Assembly: GCF_002865645.1 (NCBI RefSeq)
Contig: NW_020194512.1
Coordinates: 2,583,183 to 2,647,182, forward strand
DNA length: 64,000 nt
Source of the DNA: Hyaloscypha bicolor E
Taxonomy: Eukaryota; Ascomycota; Leotiomycetes; Helotiales; Hyaloscyphaceae
Reading direction: 5' to 3'
Below the pieces are notes generated by a model. That model was not told the origin of the DNA. It did not search any database and was given only the letters and a program-made list of their open reading frames with translations. Numbering within the stretch: the stretch's first letter is position 1; each line of letters opens with the position of its first letter. A program made the position numbers and the translations under genes. Positions 10,591 to 25,600 of the stretch are shown piece by piece.

Positions 10591-12939
10591 AGCTAATCTC
10601 TCTATTCTTAAAGAAAATAGTTTAATAAGTAATTATATTTCGAAATCTGCAAAATATATAATTCTTTACTAGAGCTATTTCTATAAAAGAAGTCGACCAG
10701 ATTAATTCCGATACGAATAATGGTAAAGGCTTATCTAATACTTTTAATAGAGCCCTTTAGGAGCCTTTGAGAGCTAGTAATAATAACAGAAATAATTCCG
10801 GTAATAATTAAAATACCGAGATTAATACTCAAGTTACTATTACCCAAGCTATAGAATAAAGATTATATACTAATATTGAAGTACTCTAATAAAAGTAAGA
10901 ATTAGTAGATATAATTAACTAATATATCCTATAGTTAGAATAATATAAGGATATCTTTAGAGATATCTTATAGTTTACTATATCTTATAGAAACTCTATT
11001 TATAAGTCTATTCTATCTTCCTTAATAATTCCTATTAGGGAACTTCCTGAAATGAAATTGGAATCTATTTCCTTTCCTAATATAATAAGCTTTAAAAGTA
11101 ATCTTAATACTATTCGTTAGAAGCTACTATATAATATTCTAAAGATATATTTAAACTAAAAGAAGCTTTTTAAGGTTCGAATACCTGATTTATATTATAG
11201 AAAGTTCTTTAAAGAATAGAGAATATTTATATTTTCCTAGAAGGCGGTTTTTAGAACCTAATTTTGGATTTATAATAGATACTTTTCTAGAATTAACTCT
11301 ATTATAAGTGCCTTTAGAAACAAATTTTATAATACTTGGGAGGCTATAATAAAGTAAAGCCTACTATTATATAAGGTCTATTAAAAGCAATTTAAGGCCT
11401 ATTTGGCTAATATATTCCAAGTATCTTAAATCTATTAATAAGATATCTTTAAGAAGCTCTAAGATCTTTATTAGAAAAATAGTAAGATAATTACCGAGTT
11501 ATATATTCGGATAATTAGTTTCGAAGTTAACTAGAACCTATATTCTAAAAGAGACCGGATCCGGACTTTTAATACTACTTTATCTAATTATAAAACTTAC
11601 TAGATACTTATATCTATTTTCTTAGAAAATAAAATAATATCTATTTCCGAATAGCTTAAAAAAGCTCAGAAAATAAAATATACTATTTATTCTAAATTAA
11701 GAAAAGTAAAGGCAAAAGAGTCTAGTAAGAATAATTCTGCCCCTAAGAATTCTGATTTAGTGAATTCTGATTTATAAGGCTATTAAAAAAGGAAGAATAA
11801 ATTCCGAAAATTATATAAGAAACTCTTAGGTAGTATTTCGGCCCTTTTAAAGCTTTAATAAAATACTAGTTCTATTTCAGGTATAGTTTATTAGACTTAT
11901 AAATAGAAAGGATATTTTTCAGGAAGTATAAAGTATTTCAAATATATTAAATAGGCTTAGTAAAACCCTAATAAGGCCAAAACTATAAAAGAGTCAAAGT
12001 ATTTATAAAAATAGATTAATACTATTACTATAGAGAAGTATTCTAGAGGAAACTCTTCTAAAAAACAGGAAAAAGAGAAAATCAAATCTTGAATATTAAT
12101 AATTTTAGCTATAATAAAAAAGATATATTATTTTATATAACTATTTAAGCCAGATTAATATAGCCAGAAATATATATCTTAAAGATATATAGTAGATTTA
12201 GTAATATTAAATTAAACTATAACTTCCTTAATAATAATTAGGCTTAAAGCCGGGGCTTTACTACTTTAGCTAAATATAATTAAGAATTTGTAATCTTTTA
12301 TAGGAATAGATTTAAGATCTATTAAACCTATAATCTTAAAGTATTTATTATAGATAATTATAGCAAAATATATTCTTTTAAGTTCCGGTTCTATAAATAT
12401 AAAAATATTAGCTCTTATAGTCTTATCTTTAGTATAAAATTTTATAAAATAACCCTTATATAATATATAAACTATATTAAGAAATAATAGATATATATAC
12501 TTATATAGTTTAATAATATTAAGATCCTAATACTAAAAGAATTTAATAAGAAGCTTAACTAGTACCCTAAGCTAGTATCTCAAATTTTATTTTTAACTAA
12601 AGGCAAATATAACTATTTCAGATAATAGGCTTTATATATTTATAATAATTACTAGATCTTTACTTTATTATATAGTTCTGGTAATACTAAATAGAAGTTT
12701 TTAATATAATAAATTAATACTTTTTAGAAAGGAACCTTAAAAGTATCTATTTACTTTCGGGATAATAAATATAAAGACTTTTTAGAGGTTTTTAATTCTA
12801 ATAAAGCTTTGGAACTTCCTGATTTTAGTAGTATTAAATACTCTATTAATATAAATAGTACGGTTCTATATAAGCCTTTATATAATCTATTAGAAACCTA
12901 ACTAGAAGTATTATATCTATATTTATAGAATATATTTTA

Positions 12940-15900
12940 TAAATATTAGATAAGGCCTAGTAAAAGCCTAATAGAAGTATTTATTCTTTTTATTCCCAAA
13001 AAGAATAAAGAGCTATATCTTTATATTAATTATTATAGATTTAATTAAGTTATAATCAAGAATTGATATCTGCTTCCTCTTATTAATAAGACTTTTAACT
13101 AGTTCTAAAAAGCTAAAATCTTTATAAAGCTAGATCTTAAAAATATATATTATTAAATAAGAATTTATAAAGAATATAAATAGAAAACGGCTTTTAGGAC
13201 CTATTATAACTATTTTGAATATCTTATAATACCTTTTAGGCTAGCTAATATACTAGCTATATTTCAAGTATATATTAATACTTTTATAGGATTTCTGGAT
13301 TATTTTATAATTATTTATTTAGATAATATCTTTATTTATTCCCGAAATAAAAGTAAATACTATAATTATATTTGCCAGATATTTATTAGATTATATAAAA
13401 ATAATCTATTTTATAAATTTAGTAAATATAAGTTTAATATTAAGGAAATCGAATTTTTGGATTTCCTTATTAGAATAAAAGATATTTATATAGATCCTAA
13501 ACGGGTCTATAATATTATTAAATAGCCAGAACTAGAATTATTCTATAATATTTAAGTATTTCTTAGATTTACTAATTTCTATTACAGGTTTATTTATTAT
13601 TACTTTTAAGTAATTATAGGCTTAATAAACTTTTTAAAAGAAATAAAAAAAGGCCGGAAATCCGGTCTTTTTATATAGATAAATAAAGTAGCTAAAAGCT
13701 TTAAGATTTTGAAAAAAGCTTTTATTATAATACCTGTTCTGGTCTATTTTAATTCTTCTAAAAAGATTTATATTAAAACTAATATATTAAAATTTATAAT
13801 TACTAGTACTATTTTATAATAAGTTAATTCTAGTAATAGTCCGAAAAAATACTAGTATCTAATAGTATTCTGGTTCCGGAAACTTTTTAGAACCGAATAT
13901 AACTATAGTATTTATAATAGAAAGCTATTTATAATTATTAAAGCCTTTAAGTATTAGTACTATTATTTTAAAGAGTTCAGGTTTATAATCGAGGTTATTA
14001 TAGACTATAATAACCTCTAATATTTTTATAGAAATAAAATATCTAGAAAACTATTAAGTATATTAGGTAATATATCTTATAATATATAATTTTAATATTA
14101 TTTACTATAGAGGTATCTTAAATCTAGTAAACGGACCTAGTAGAAGACCTAATTATAAAAAGGGTTCTATTAATATAATTTGGTTTTTGATTTTTTAAAA
14201 TAAGTTAAAGAAAGCTTTTATAGTTATAATTTAGAAATCCTTATAAATATCTAAAGAGTTCTCTTTTTAAAATAAGTATTATTTAATATTTATTATATCT
14301 ATAATAGCTAAAAATAAATATTTACTATAAAATAAATAAATAGATTATCTTATAAATTCTTTAACTATAGAATTAGTTAAAAAGCAAGATATAGGGAAAT
14401 GCCTTAAAAGCTTTACTATTATAGCTAAGGTAATAGGGGTATCTATAACTATATTATTTAATAATACTAAAGACTTTTTAGTCTTTTGAGTTTTTGAATT
14501 AGATAATTATAAATATCTAATTCTTTATATATAGATATATATAGCTACTAAAAGAGCTATAGTATTAGCCTTTTTATTTAAATTTCTTTTAGATATTATT
14601 CAGGTAACTTAGAGAAATAATTCTTAATATTAGAATATTATAAAATAGAGGCTTAGTAAGAAAAATACTAAGGGAAAAGAAATCTGGAAAAATAATTCGG
14701 GCTTATTTAAATACTATTCCAGAATTATTATATCTAATAATCCCGCTTTATATTAAGAAGTTATAAAGCTTTATTATAATAATCTAATAGTCAGATACTA
14801 TAGAATAGAGAAAACTTTTAAACTTCTTAGAAGGTTCTAATATTAAGAAAATATAAAAGAAAATATTTATAATTATTATTAAAAATATAATATCTATTAG
14901 AAAATTAAAATAAAGAAGTATTTGCTATATAGTTTACTTAGTAGTTTATTATAGCCTGAGAAATTCTGGAATAAGATCTTTATAAATTTTATTATAGATC
15001 TACTATTATATAAGAACCTAGTAAGAAATTCCGATTTTAATATAATTCTTATAGTTATTAACCGGTATTTTAAAATAGTAAGATATATTATATATTATAA
15101 AACTATTAACTCTCTAGAATTTATTAAGATTATATAAGAATATATTTTCTTAATCTTTAGCTTTCCTAATAGAATTATTTCTAATTAAGAAATAGTATTT
15201 ACTAGCTAATTCTGGTCTGTTTTCTGTTTCTATTTAATATATAAATAGTATTTAAATATAGCTTATTATTCTTAGATAAATAATTAGATAGAAAAATAGA
15301 ATCAGGTTCTAGAATATTACCTGAAATATTATTATAATATCTAAAAGAATAACTAGTTTAAGAAGTTGTTTTTTATAGAATTTATATATAATAATTTAAA
15401 ATATTAGATTTTATAAAATATATCTTTTTATATATATTATAGATATTACTCTTAATTTCTATAGAATCCTAAAAATAGAATTATAAAAAAGGTATTAGCT
15501 ATATATAAAAGGCTAGAAACTTTTAAAATAAAATAGAGAAAGCTTAAAAATTTATAGTATTATATATAAAATAACCGAAAAACCTACTATAATAGGTACT
15601 AGTTAGCTAAATACTATTCTAAAAGAGCCTAAATAATACTATTAATAAAGAATATTAAATTTAAAATAAAGAAACTTAAACTAAAATTTATAGGTTTATT
15701 TAGGATCCTTAAATATATTAGTAATTTGATATATAAGTTAGAACTACTAAATATATATAATTATTTATATCTAACTTTTTATATTTCTCTTTTTAAAGAA
15801 TATATAATAAAAAAGAATTAGAAGCTATTATTAATTACTAATAAAATAATAGAAATAAGAAATAATAGTATTTAATTAAATAAAAAGCCTGGCCTAAAGA

Positions 15901-15975
15901 TTATAATATCTGGTTATTTACTTTTTCTAATCTTGAAAATTCTAAGAGATTTCTGAAATTATATAACTGAAACTA
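12940..15975 (+). pseudogene. gypsy pol of element 1 (RT, RNase H, IN, chromodomain), dead
   Basis: Readable in one main frame after allowing stop codons. RT motifs include VPKK/IPKKN...LYINY, KLDLKNIYY, PFRLANILATFQ and YLDN. Integrase shows the DFI metal-binding Asp region and the late FWSVFC-type block. The C-terminal chromodomain retains YLIK.KAWPKDYN. Catalytic Asp residues are changed to Asn in RT and IN. The family is a chromovirus, which usually inserts into H3K9-methylated chromatin by its chromodomain. Confidence 0.8.
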
Positions 15976-17726
15976 TAGCTTAAAATCCGAAATTACTTTT
16001 TAATAGCTTCTTAAGATTAAAAAGAATTCTAAACTACTAAGAAAAAGACTATTTAAAAGAAAGAGAGGATCTAGATAGCTAAGAAAAGGCCCGGAATAGT
16101 AATAGAAATACTTTTTTCCTAGGGTTTTTTTATTTATAAAGGTTTTTTAGAGTTTTATTAAAGCTTATAAGAATTATATTTAAATTATTAGAAAAAGGTT
16201 TAGGATTAAGAAAGATTTATTATTAATAGACTAGTTATAAATATCTTAAATAAATAAATTCTAATTCCTATAAATTCTTAATTTCCAAAATAAAAATACT
16301 AAATACCGGCTCTATTTAAAACTTAATAAAGAATTAGCTAATACTTTCCGGAATCCGCTTATTTTTTAATAGAATATAATTATACTATAATAATATTAAT
16401 ATTAAGGATATTAAAAGAAGTAAATAAGGAACTTATAATAGTTATATATATTTTATAAAAGGCCCGAACTTCTGAAATCAGGTCCTAAATAGCTATAAGT
16501 ATTATATTATTAGTATTTGAAATACTAGTAATAAATTACTTAGTAATTTCTATAATAAGTTTAGTAATAAGATTAATATTTTAAAAATAGATATTATAGT
16601 ATTCTTTTAAGAAATTAGTAAGTATCTAAATATATTAGAAAAAACTTACCTTTAAAATACTAATCTAAATAGTATTATTATTTACTTTATTAAAACAGGA
16701 AAAAGAATTCCGAAGTTTATTAATATTCTTCTAGTTTTTAAAAACCTAATTAATAGTATTATCTTTATTAATATAATATTATTTAGGATATATTTCAAGA
16801 AATTTCTTAAAGATTATAATAGTATTTTCCCAGAACTAGTAAGCCTCTAATAAGTAATAAGAAATCTGAAATTATATTAGCTTTAATAGATATTAAAGCT
16901 AAAGAACTTACTAATATATAAGATTTAGAACCTTTATTATAATAGTTATAATTCCTTTTATTAGATACTATAGTATATAAGATAAAGGAATTAATAAATA
17001 AATATTTGAAATATTTTAAATATTTACTAGTAATAGAAAAGAAGACTATAAGGTTACCTTTATATTTATTATTATATAGACGAATAATAAAGCCAGAAAA
17101 AAAATTATAGAATTAATTAAAAATAATTAAAAAAGATTTAGAAAAGAATAAAAGAAGAGATTAGAAAATAATAATAAAAGAAATTATTATATATATAGTT
17201 ATTAGAAAGAAAGAGAATATATAGTAATATAAAGAGGTTCTTTTATAAAGGTAGAGAACTACCTGAATTAACTTCTAGTTTTCGAGCTAGTTCTAATTAG
17301 AAATTAGTATAACTAATTAATATATATTCCTAGAAGCCTATAAATAATCTTTAGAACCTTAGAAATATTTATTAAATTCTTTTTATATAGCTATTTAGAT
17401 TATTCTAATATAAGATCTAATAGATAGTATTAATTTCGTAAAATAGTACCTTAGTATTTTGGATTAAGCTAATTAGAATATTCAGATCTCAAATAAAATT
17501 GTAATTACTAGCTAGTTTCTATATCTGGAATATAATTACTTTTCTTTCTTACTTACTTAGCTCTAATCTAATTAGACGATTTTTATATTTATTATTTAGA
17601 TTATATTAGTAAATTCACTTTCTAAAATACTAGAAGTTTATCTTAATTAAATATATAATTAATTAAATATTTTATTAGAATAAATTAATAGATCTTAGAA
17701 ATAAGATCCTAGAAAAAAGATATAAT

Positions 17727-17829
17727 TATAATATATATAGAGTTATATATAACTTAAGAATATATAATAAACCTCGGATATTATAGGTATTAATTAGGGA
17801 GATTAAAGGCCCTTTAATATTATAACTAA
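17727..17829 (+). repeat. 3' LTR of element 1, first part
   Basis: First 103 bp of the 298-bp LTR, preceded by the polypurine stretch AGAAAAAAGA (compare AGAAGGGGGGCA in element 3). It ends at CTAA (17826-17829), the target duplication made by element 2. Confidence 0.9.
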
Positions 17830-18132
17830 TATAGTACGGCAGGCTATACTCGTCGAAAATCATATTATTTTGGCGGTTTTAAGGTTTAGGTTATATAGTA
17901 AAAGCCGCGGCCTTTTATATATAACTTGCGGAAATTATATAAGAAAGCTAGTTTTTCTATAGACTTAGAGAATAATTCTTTATAAGTATTTAATTAATTA
18001 AGCTTTTATATATTATATATTATTTATACTTTACTATTTATGCTTTTAATTTATTATTTTACTATTAAGTTACGTTTTATACTCTAGTATACTTTATATA
18101 GGTTTTTATCTTATTATAGTTTCCCTCTTATA
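17830..18132 (+). repeat. 5' LTR of element 2 (303 bp)
   Basis: It begins TATAGTACGGCAGGC and ends CCCTCTTATA, the RIP-type forms of TGTGGTACGGCAAGC and CCCTCCCACA seen in the unmutated solo LTR at 39402-39706 (which lies in reverse). Confidence 0.9.
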
Positions 18133-18899
18133 TATTTTATAGTAAGTAATATAGGGAGAATAGAAACTTCGCAATTAAGGTAATACTCTTATAAAGTTCT
18201 AAAAAGTATCTATAAAGCGGATTATTAGCTTAGTAAGTTAGAGGAGAAAAAAGGCTATTATAATACTTTAAGCCTAAGGCCGAAATATTAAGGATATATA
18301 AGTATTAATCTTAGTATCTTATATTAATTTCCGATATATCTAGTAACTTGAATACAAGTTAGCTATAAGATATAATTACTAGTATAATATATAGAGATAA
18401 TAGAAATAGAGGCTAATTATAGAAGGAAAAGAAATAGAGGAAATAGAATAAGAAATATTATACTAAGATAGTATAAGTCAGACCTTAGTTAGAATTAGAC
18501 TTTAGTACTCGGAAATAAAGTTATATTATTAATTTATATATTATTTTTAGTTATAGTAAAAGTCGGAATTAAAGTAGCTTTAATCTTAGTAATAAAGCTT
18601 GCTTCTAAGTCCGAAAAGAATACCTAAAATAGAAAATATTCTTAATTTCAAGTAAGATAATAAACAGAAATCGGAAAGAATTAAAAGGAAATCGGAAATA
18701 AGAAATTATATAGATAAATTAGAGAAGCCTCTAAAGAAAAGGAAGGTTACTAAGTAGAGATAATAAGAAGAATTTAGAGAAATTAGGAAAAATAATAAAA
18801 TTAGAAAAATCGTTTTTATTATTATTTTTATTATTATATTTATTAATAGTACTATAAAATATATCTAGTTTAGCGAAATTAAGGGAAAATACTATAGGT

Positions 18900-20500
18900 A
18901 TTAAGCCAAAGAAATAGAAAAGAAAGTATAAGTAATAGAAATAAAACTAGAAAAGCTATTACCTTATTATTACTAATATTAAAGCTCGAATCTCGACTAT
19001 ATCTATTATTATTAACCGGTTTCTCCCAAATTCCAGTTCCTAAACTAAAAGATATACTTAAACGGGAAGTTAGTTCTTTAGAAACCTTATTAGTAGAAGT
19101 TTCAGGTATAAAAACTCTATAATTAACTATAAAAGAAATTATTAAGATTAATATAATTGAGAATAAATATATACTAGTACCGGATTTAAACCTATTACTT
19201 ATAGGAGCTCCTGAAATACTATAGTTTCAGGGAAGTAATATCTCTATATTCTTGAAATAGTATATAGATATATATAAGAACTATTATATTTCCGATAATA
19301 TTAAAAAAAAGAGAATTGTCCGTTATATCTCTTCTATTTATAAGAATTAGATTAAGGCTATACCGGAATACTATACTAATAATTCAGAAGATTATTAGGA
19401 AACCAAGTTCTTTAAGGCCTTACTAAAGGAATTCCGAGAGTATAATTAGAAAATATTCAAAATTAGTTGCGACTTTCTTAATTAGATTATTATATAAGTC
19501 TAGAATAAAGAAATCTCTTCTAAGTCTTATATTAATATATTTAATAGAGTATTAAAGGAATTACTAAAGAGGAAAGAGATAGATAAAATTACTTAGTACC
19601 GAGAGTTTATAAGAGAATTATCTATTCTAGTAAGAGATTATATTCTTAAGAATATAAATTTCAAGCCTATAGATATTTCTATCTATAAATATAGCAAGAT
19701 ATATAAAAAGGCAGTAATATTCTATTAGTATAAAAAGAAGAAATACTATTTTAATATTACTAATAACCCAGATATATCCAGACTTAGATAAGAATACTTG
19801 AATATAGTAATCTATAATATAGTTTCTAAACCAGAAAATAATTATTCTTTACTAGTTTCTCCTATTATACTTCCTAAAGCTACTATAAGTATAAGTAAGA
19901 AAAGAATCTAGCTTATAGCTAATTATATAAAACCTACTAAAAGTAGTAAACCTAAGAGAGATAATATTAACTAGCTAGTAAGAAGTCTGGAAAAACTATC
20001 TATTACTACTATAACTTAAAAGAATCTATAAAGATAACTTAATATAGCTATTATTATAATTCGGGAGGATATTTATAGCCTATTTATATAATCTAGCTAA
20101 TTATAGCAAGTATAATAGTATTAATAGCCTAGTAAGTATAATTCGGGTCTTTAGGAAAGATATACTAGAAGTTATAGTAGAGGATATAGAAAATACTATA
20201 ATAGCTATAATAGTTAAGCTAGATTAGATAAAAAGTCTAAATAATTATATTCTAGAGAAAGTTAGTCTTAAGTATAATTAGAAAATATTATTTAAGTTAA
20301 TATAGCCTATAGTATAGACTCAGAACCGAGAGAAAGAATTTGCTATAAATACTATAATAGAAATAAGAATAATAATATTAACCCAGAATATATCTATATC
20401 TCTTAGTTCTATTACTTACTAATAGAAGAACTTATAAACTATAGATATACTTACTAATTTAATAGAAAATAATATAAAGGGCTATTTAAGCCTAAATAAG
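18900..20500 (+). pseudogene. gag of element 2, dead
   Basis: A frame around 19140-19450 reads as a gypsy gag core: APEILQFQGSNISIFL, then IYKNYYISDNIKKKRIVRY and FFKALLKEFRE. This is the common fungal gag pattern in which a target-like globule is followed by 'F-L..Y.DL...Y.....KV..I.RY'. Downstream DNA to 20500 is lysine/asparagine-rich after RIP, and I could not place a zinc knuckle with confidence. Confidence 0.65.
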
Positions 20501-21479
20501 AAAGTATTTCCTTTTTCCTTACTAGTAAATACTAGTAGTTTAACTAAATTATTTCCCAAGTCCAAAAAAGAGAATTTAATTATAACTTAAATACTCGACC
20601 CAAAAATATCTAGAAATTAATAAGAAATACCTAGTTTACTAGATAAGAAAGAGAAAAGGGAACTAGCTAACCGGAATCTATATATAAAAGTAAGCAAGTT
20701 ATATTTAAAGAATCTAAATAGCTGCTTTACCTTAAAGGAAATTATATTAGAATTACTAATACTTCAGATTCTAGAATTAATAAATAGTACTAAGATTTGG
20801 CTATAAATAGTATTTCTATTAATACTATAATAGGTTCCTTATTAAGGAGAAAGGGAAAAGAGATAGAAATAGCTAAAGAGGTTTTCCAAAAACAAGCCAG
20901 AGCAAAAGAAAAGCTACCCTATATAAGAGGCCAGAAGAATATTACTCTAAGAAATAATAGATAAGGAGATAGCCTAGCTAAGAATATAGATATTAATATT
21001 TCCGGAAATAAACTAGATAAATTAGGAACTTAGTATACTCTTAATTATAATAAATATAAGACTTCTGAAATTAATAATATTCTAATAAAACTACTAAAGA
21101 AAGTAACTATTTTACTTCTAAAGACTCAGAAAAAAATAAGAATACTTATTAATACCTTAAAGATACCGGATCTAGCTATTATACTTTAGAACTAATAGAT
21201 TAAGGATAATATTCCCTATTTTACTATCTTATAAATAGAAAATACTATTATATTAAGTATAGTTAGATATACTAGGAGATTTATAGAACTAGTGGCTATA
21301 GCTTATATAATAGATAGAATATTTAAGGAACTAGAAATACTAGCTTAAGTATCTAATACTAATAGAATTATTTAATTTAAAGGTAATAGTATTAATATTC
21401 GAATATTACTAGCTTATAAATATATTATATAATCTCTATACCTCTAATTTGTACTTTAAGAACCTTAAGAGAATATCAA

Positions 21480-21860
21480 ATATAAAGAAATAATTAATAC
21501 TAGAGCTAAAGTTAATATTTTCCCCGAAAAGATCTCTAGAAGTATTAGTAAAATAGTATATAATACTATAGATTATTAAATATCTATTATTACTAGGGCT
21601 GAATTTGGATTTATAGAAATAGTAAAGCTTAGAACTAAGGTTATAAATAAAGTAGAATATAAAAACGTATTCTTTCTAGTTAAAAGAGCTCTAAAGATCT
21701 TACTTAGTTAATTATTCTTAGTAAAGATAAAGATAAATATTATATATAGAAGTAATAGTTTATAGAATAGAAGGTTTACTAATCCTAAAAATAACTAGAA
21801 TACTTATACTATTATAATTATTTTACTTTTAAAGAATACCGGGAAATAGAAGAAAGTAAT
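21480..21860 (+). pseudogene. retroviral-type aspartic protease of element 2, dead
   Basis: The frame reads IINTRAKVNIFPE, where family members have (I/L)DSGA.VN: the catalytic Asp codon has become Asn and Gly has become Arg, both G-to-A changes. It is followed by KILLSQLFL and a RRFTNPKNN.NT tail that matches fungal gypsy proteases. It lies between gag and RT as expected. Confidence 0.7.
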
Positions 21861-22659
21861 AGTTTAAAAGTATTAAGCTTCTAGAGTTAAGGAATTAAGT
21901 AATACGGAATAGGAAATTAAAAGTAAAGAGGAAAAATAGAGCCTAATATTATAACCGGTAGTAATATTAGAGGAAATAAGAAGATGCCGGAATTTTCTAT
22001 AGATTCTTTTATTTTGGGTTTAGAAATTCAGGAAATTAATAATATTTTTAGAGAAACTAAAATAGAAAAGGCTCTAATTAGAATATTATTAAGAGTTATT
22101 CCGGATTTAATAAAAAAGAAAGCAAAAAGAATATTAAGCAAAAATATTTCTAAAGAAAAGATAAAGTAATATTTCCTAATAATAAAGAAATATATTTCCG
22201 AAGCTAAGAAATATTAAACCCAAGACTAGAAAGAATTCTGGAATATATAAGAGCTTAAAGAAGGTATATTAAAATACCGGATAAAAAGGTATTTTTTATA
22301 TCTAACTAGAAAGAAGCTAAGTAGGAAGATTATAAACTCCGGAGATTAGATAAAAAGAGTACTAGAGAAAATAGCTATAGCTCTTAAAAAAAAAGATAAT
22401 AATTATAGTTTATTTCTAGTTATAGAAGTATATAAAATAAAGAATAAGAAGGTTTAACTAGTAGATACTAATAATAAAACTAGAGAAGGCTCTAGTAAAT
22501 ATCCGGACTAGTTTAAGAGATCTAAAGCTAGAAAATACCTATAGAAATATACTAGAAAATATAAGAACTATCTTTTATTAAGAATATTAGCTATTTTAAG
22601 AGATTTATAACTTATTCCGGAATGCCTTAAATAATTAGATATTAGTAACTAGTTCTAGA

Positions 22660-25600
22660 AAGAAAAACTAGCTATATTTCGAGAATTAATAATTAATTAA
22701 GAAAATACTATTATATTTAACTAGAAAGAAGTAAGAAAAGTTTATAAGAATATTAGCTCTTCTATTCTAATTAAAACTATTAAATATAAAGCCTGGCAAG
22801 AGAAGAACTTTCCGTATTCTAAAGCTCTAGTACTAGTAATAGTAAAAATATTATTAGAATACCTAGATTATAGAATTCTTAAGAAATATAATAGACTTTA
22901 CCGAAATTTATAGTTCTTAATTATAAAAAAGGTTACTAGAACTTATAGACTAATTAATACTACTATAAAGATAAATTCAGTAACCTTATAGGATACTAAT
23001 CTATTTCTGTTTACTAATAAGATCTCAGAAAAATTTACTAGATATACTTATATCTCTCTAATTAATTTCTTTTCTGGATATAATTAACTTATACTAGATT
23101 CTCATAATAGAGATTTAACTATATTTATAATACTTTTAGGGCTATTAAAAATAACTATATTACCTCAGGAAGTTACTAATTCCGTTATATAGTTTATATA
23201 GGTTATTATAACTATTCTAGAGGATCTATTTCCTAAAATTACTATACTATTTATTAATAATATTAGAGTTAAAAGACCTTATATAAACTATAATAGGTAG
23301 CTTATTTTACCTGGAATTCGGCGTTTTATATTCGAATACCTTTAAAACCTAAATATAACCTTAGATAGAATTAAATAAGCCAGAGCTAGTATTAGAGAAA
23401 AATTATAGTTCTATTATAATAATATAGTTATTATTAGCTTTATTTATAGAGTACTTAGAAGAAGTCCTTCAAGTTCAGGAATTACTAAAATCTTAAAATA
23501 GAAATATTATAATAGTATAACTAAAGGTAAGGTATTTATTAGAATTATTATTTACTACCGTATTTAAATTAAAAGCTTTATAGTTATTACTAAACCCATT
23601 TACTACTTAATAAAGAAAGATATAATATAAAACTAGAATAATAAATAAAAGCAAGCTATATAAATTCTTTAAGAAAAGCTTACTATTATTCTAATATTTT
23701 GCAAACTATACTATAATTTATTAGAAGATTAGAGAATAATTATATTAATAGTAGATACTAGTCTAGATAGATAAGGCAGAACTTTTAGTTAATATAATAA
23801 TAAAAAGAAAAAGAAAATCATATAATATAAGTCTGAAATCTGAAATAATATTAAATAGAGATATAATACTACTAAGAGAGAATATTAAGGGCTAGTAAAG
23901 TATCTATAGAAAGTATAGTTCTGGCTATATAAAGTTTATTTTATCTTTAAACTAGATACTAATATACTTGTTATATAGCTAAGTAAAGTAGCTATAGATC
24001 TTCCTAGAGCTCTAGTTACTTACTAGCTAGTATAAATTCAATTATTTGACTTTAAAGTCAAGTATATTAAAGAAACCAAGTATACTATTACTAATAGATT
24101 ATTAAGACGCCTATAATAAGAAAGTAATACTAAAGATAACGAGAATATTAATAAATAGTTAGTAATAGAGCTTAATACTATTAAAATAATACTTATTAGA
24201 CGGAAAGTTTAGTTAAAAGAAGCAATTCCGGTTTAGTTATATAATATCATTTTAAGAAATCCGACTTCTAAAACCTTTACTAGATATTTGAATAATAGTA
24301 TTTAGTTACTAGAGATTAATAATTAAAGCCTTACTATATCTAGAAGCGAATTAGTAATATTAGAAAATAATAAAATCCGGAAGTTATATAATAAAGGCTA
24401 TAGCCTTTTATATATAATTTCCGGCAAAATAATAGGAAATAATACTAACTTATATACTTTACTTAATAACCCGACTATTTTACTAGATCCCTTAGATAAT
24501 AGCTATTCCGAATAATACTAGAATATTATATAATACCTTATAATACTTTCTAGACCGGAAAGAATATCTAGAGCCGAGTTTTAAAAGCTAAGCAAAAAAG
24601 CTTTAAATTATAATATAAGAGATTAATTACTATAGAGAATTATATCTAAAGTATACCTGCCTTAACTTATTATTAATAATTAAAAGCAAAGAGAAATCGT
24701 TATTAAAGAACTATATAATAAGATTAAATATACCGGAAAAAAAGCACTTTTTACTTAATAACTAGCTACTATTACTAGAAAGATTACTATAACTATATAC
24801 GGAAGTATATTAATACTTATAAGATCTATTAGTATAAGAGTAAAAGAAAATAAGAAGAAGCTCTATATCTAATAAAAGCTATATTTCTTTTCTATTACCT
24901 TGAAATTAATATAGTTAAACTACTAGACTATAAAGAATATAACTTACTAGTTATTACTAGAGATAACTTCTTAGAATAGATTAAGGCTAGACCTTTAAAG
25001 AACTTAACTAGTAAGAAGATTACTAAGTTTATTTAGAAAGAAATTATTTATAGATATAATTTATTTAGATAACTTAAAGTAAATAGCAGATCGGAATTCA
25101 AAGAAATAGTAATTCAAGAACTTAATAAGCTAGAAATTAATAAAATTATTATTTTGGCCTATAATTTTAAAGGAAATAATATAATTAAAAGAGGATATTA
25201 ACTAATTATTTAGATATTTATTATACTTATAATAAATAAAAAGAAGCCTTAGATAGATTTACTATTATATATTCTATTTACTAACCGAGTTACTATATAT
25301 AGACTAACTAGATTTACTTTTTTTTATATAGTCTATAGTAGGGAAGCTATATTATCTATAGAAATATACTTTCTAATCTGGAAAATACTTGAATAGAATA
25401 AAGTCTATAATAGAGAAATGCTTCTGGAAATATATATAAAGCAAATATAGATAAGAGATAAAGATATTAAAGAAGCTAGAATAAAGAAAAATAGATAATA
25501 CCGAGAAGAAAAAGAATAATTTAATACTACTTACTAGATTTATTTAAAGCCTATTTCCGAAAAAAATCTGGTTCTTATATATAATATTAAATTAATAGAT

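Larger units (their letters stand above)
10293..17829 (+). mobile_element. Ty3/gypsy element 1 (chromodomain family), main part, RIP-dead
   Basis: The 5' LTR is 10293-10590. The 3' LTR starts at 17727 and is cut at 17829 by element 2; its continuation is 38826-38998. The plus-strand interior is a defunct gag-pol: gag-like region about 10900-11800; reverse transcriptase about 12940-13830, with the catalytic YxDD seen as YLDN near 13313-13330 (Asp to Asn, a G-to-A change); RNase H about 13720-14100; integrase about 14840-15500; and a chromodomain about 15825-15975. A further 1.7 kb follows pol before the 3' LTR. The frame is full of TAA/TAG. The left target duplication cannot be confirmed because the 3' LTR lacks its last about 26 bp. 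It is the most heavily mutated of the three nested elements. Confidence 0.9.

Noticed and set aside
21984..22169. 61-codon plus-strand frame
   Set aside because: A stop-free patch within the gag-pol region of element 2, not a separate gene.
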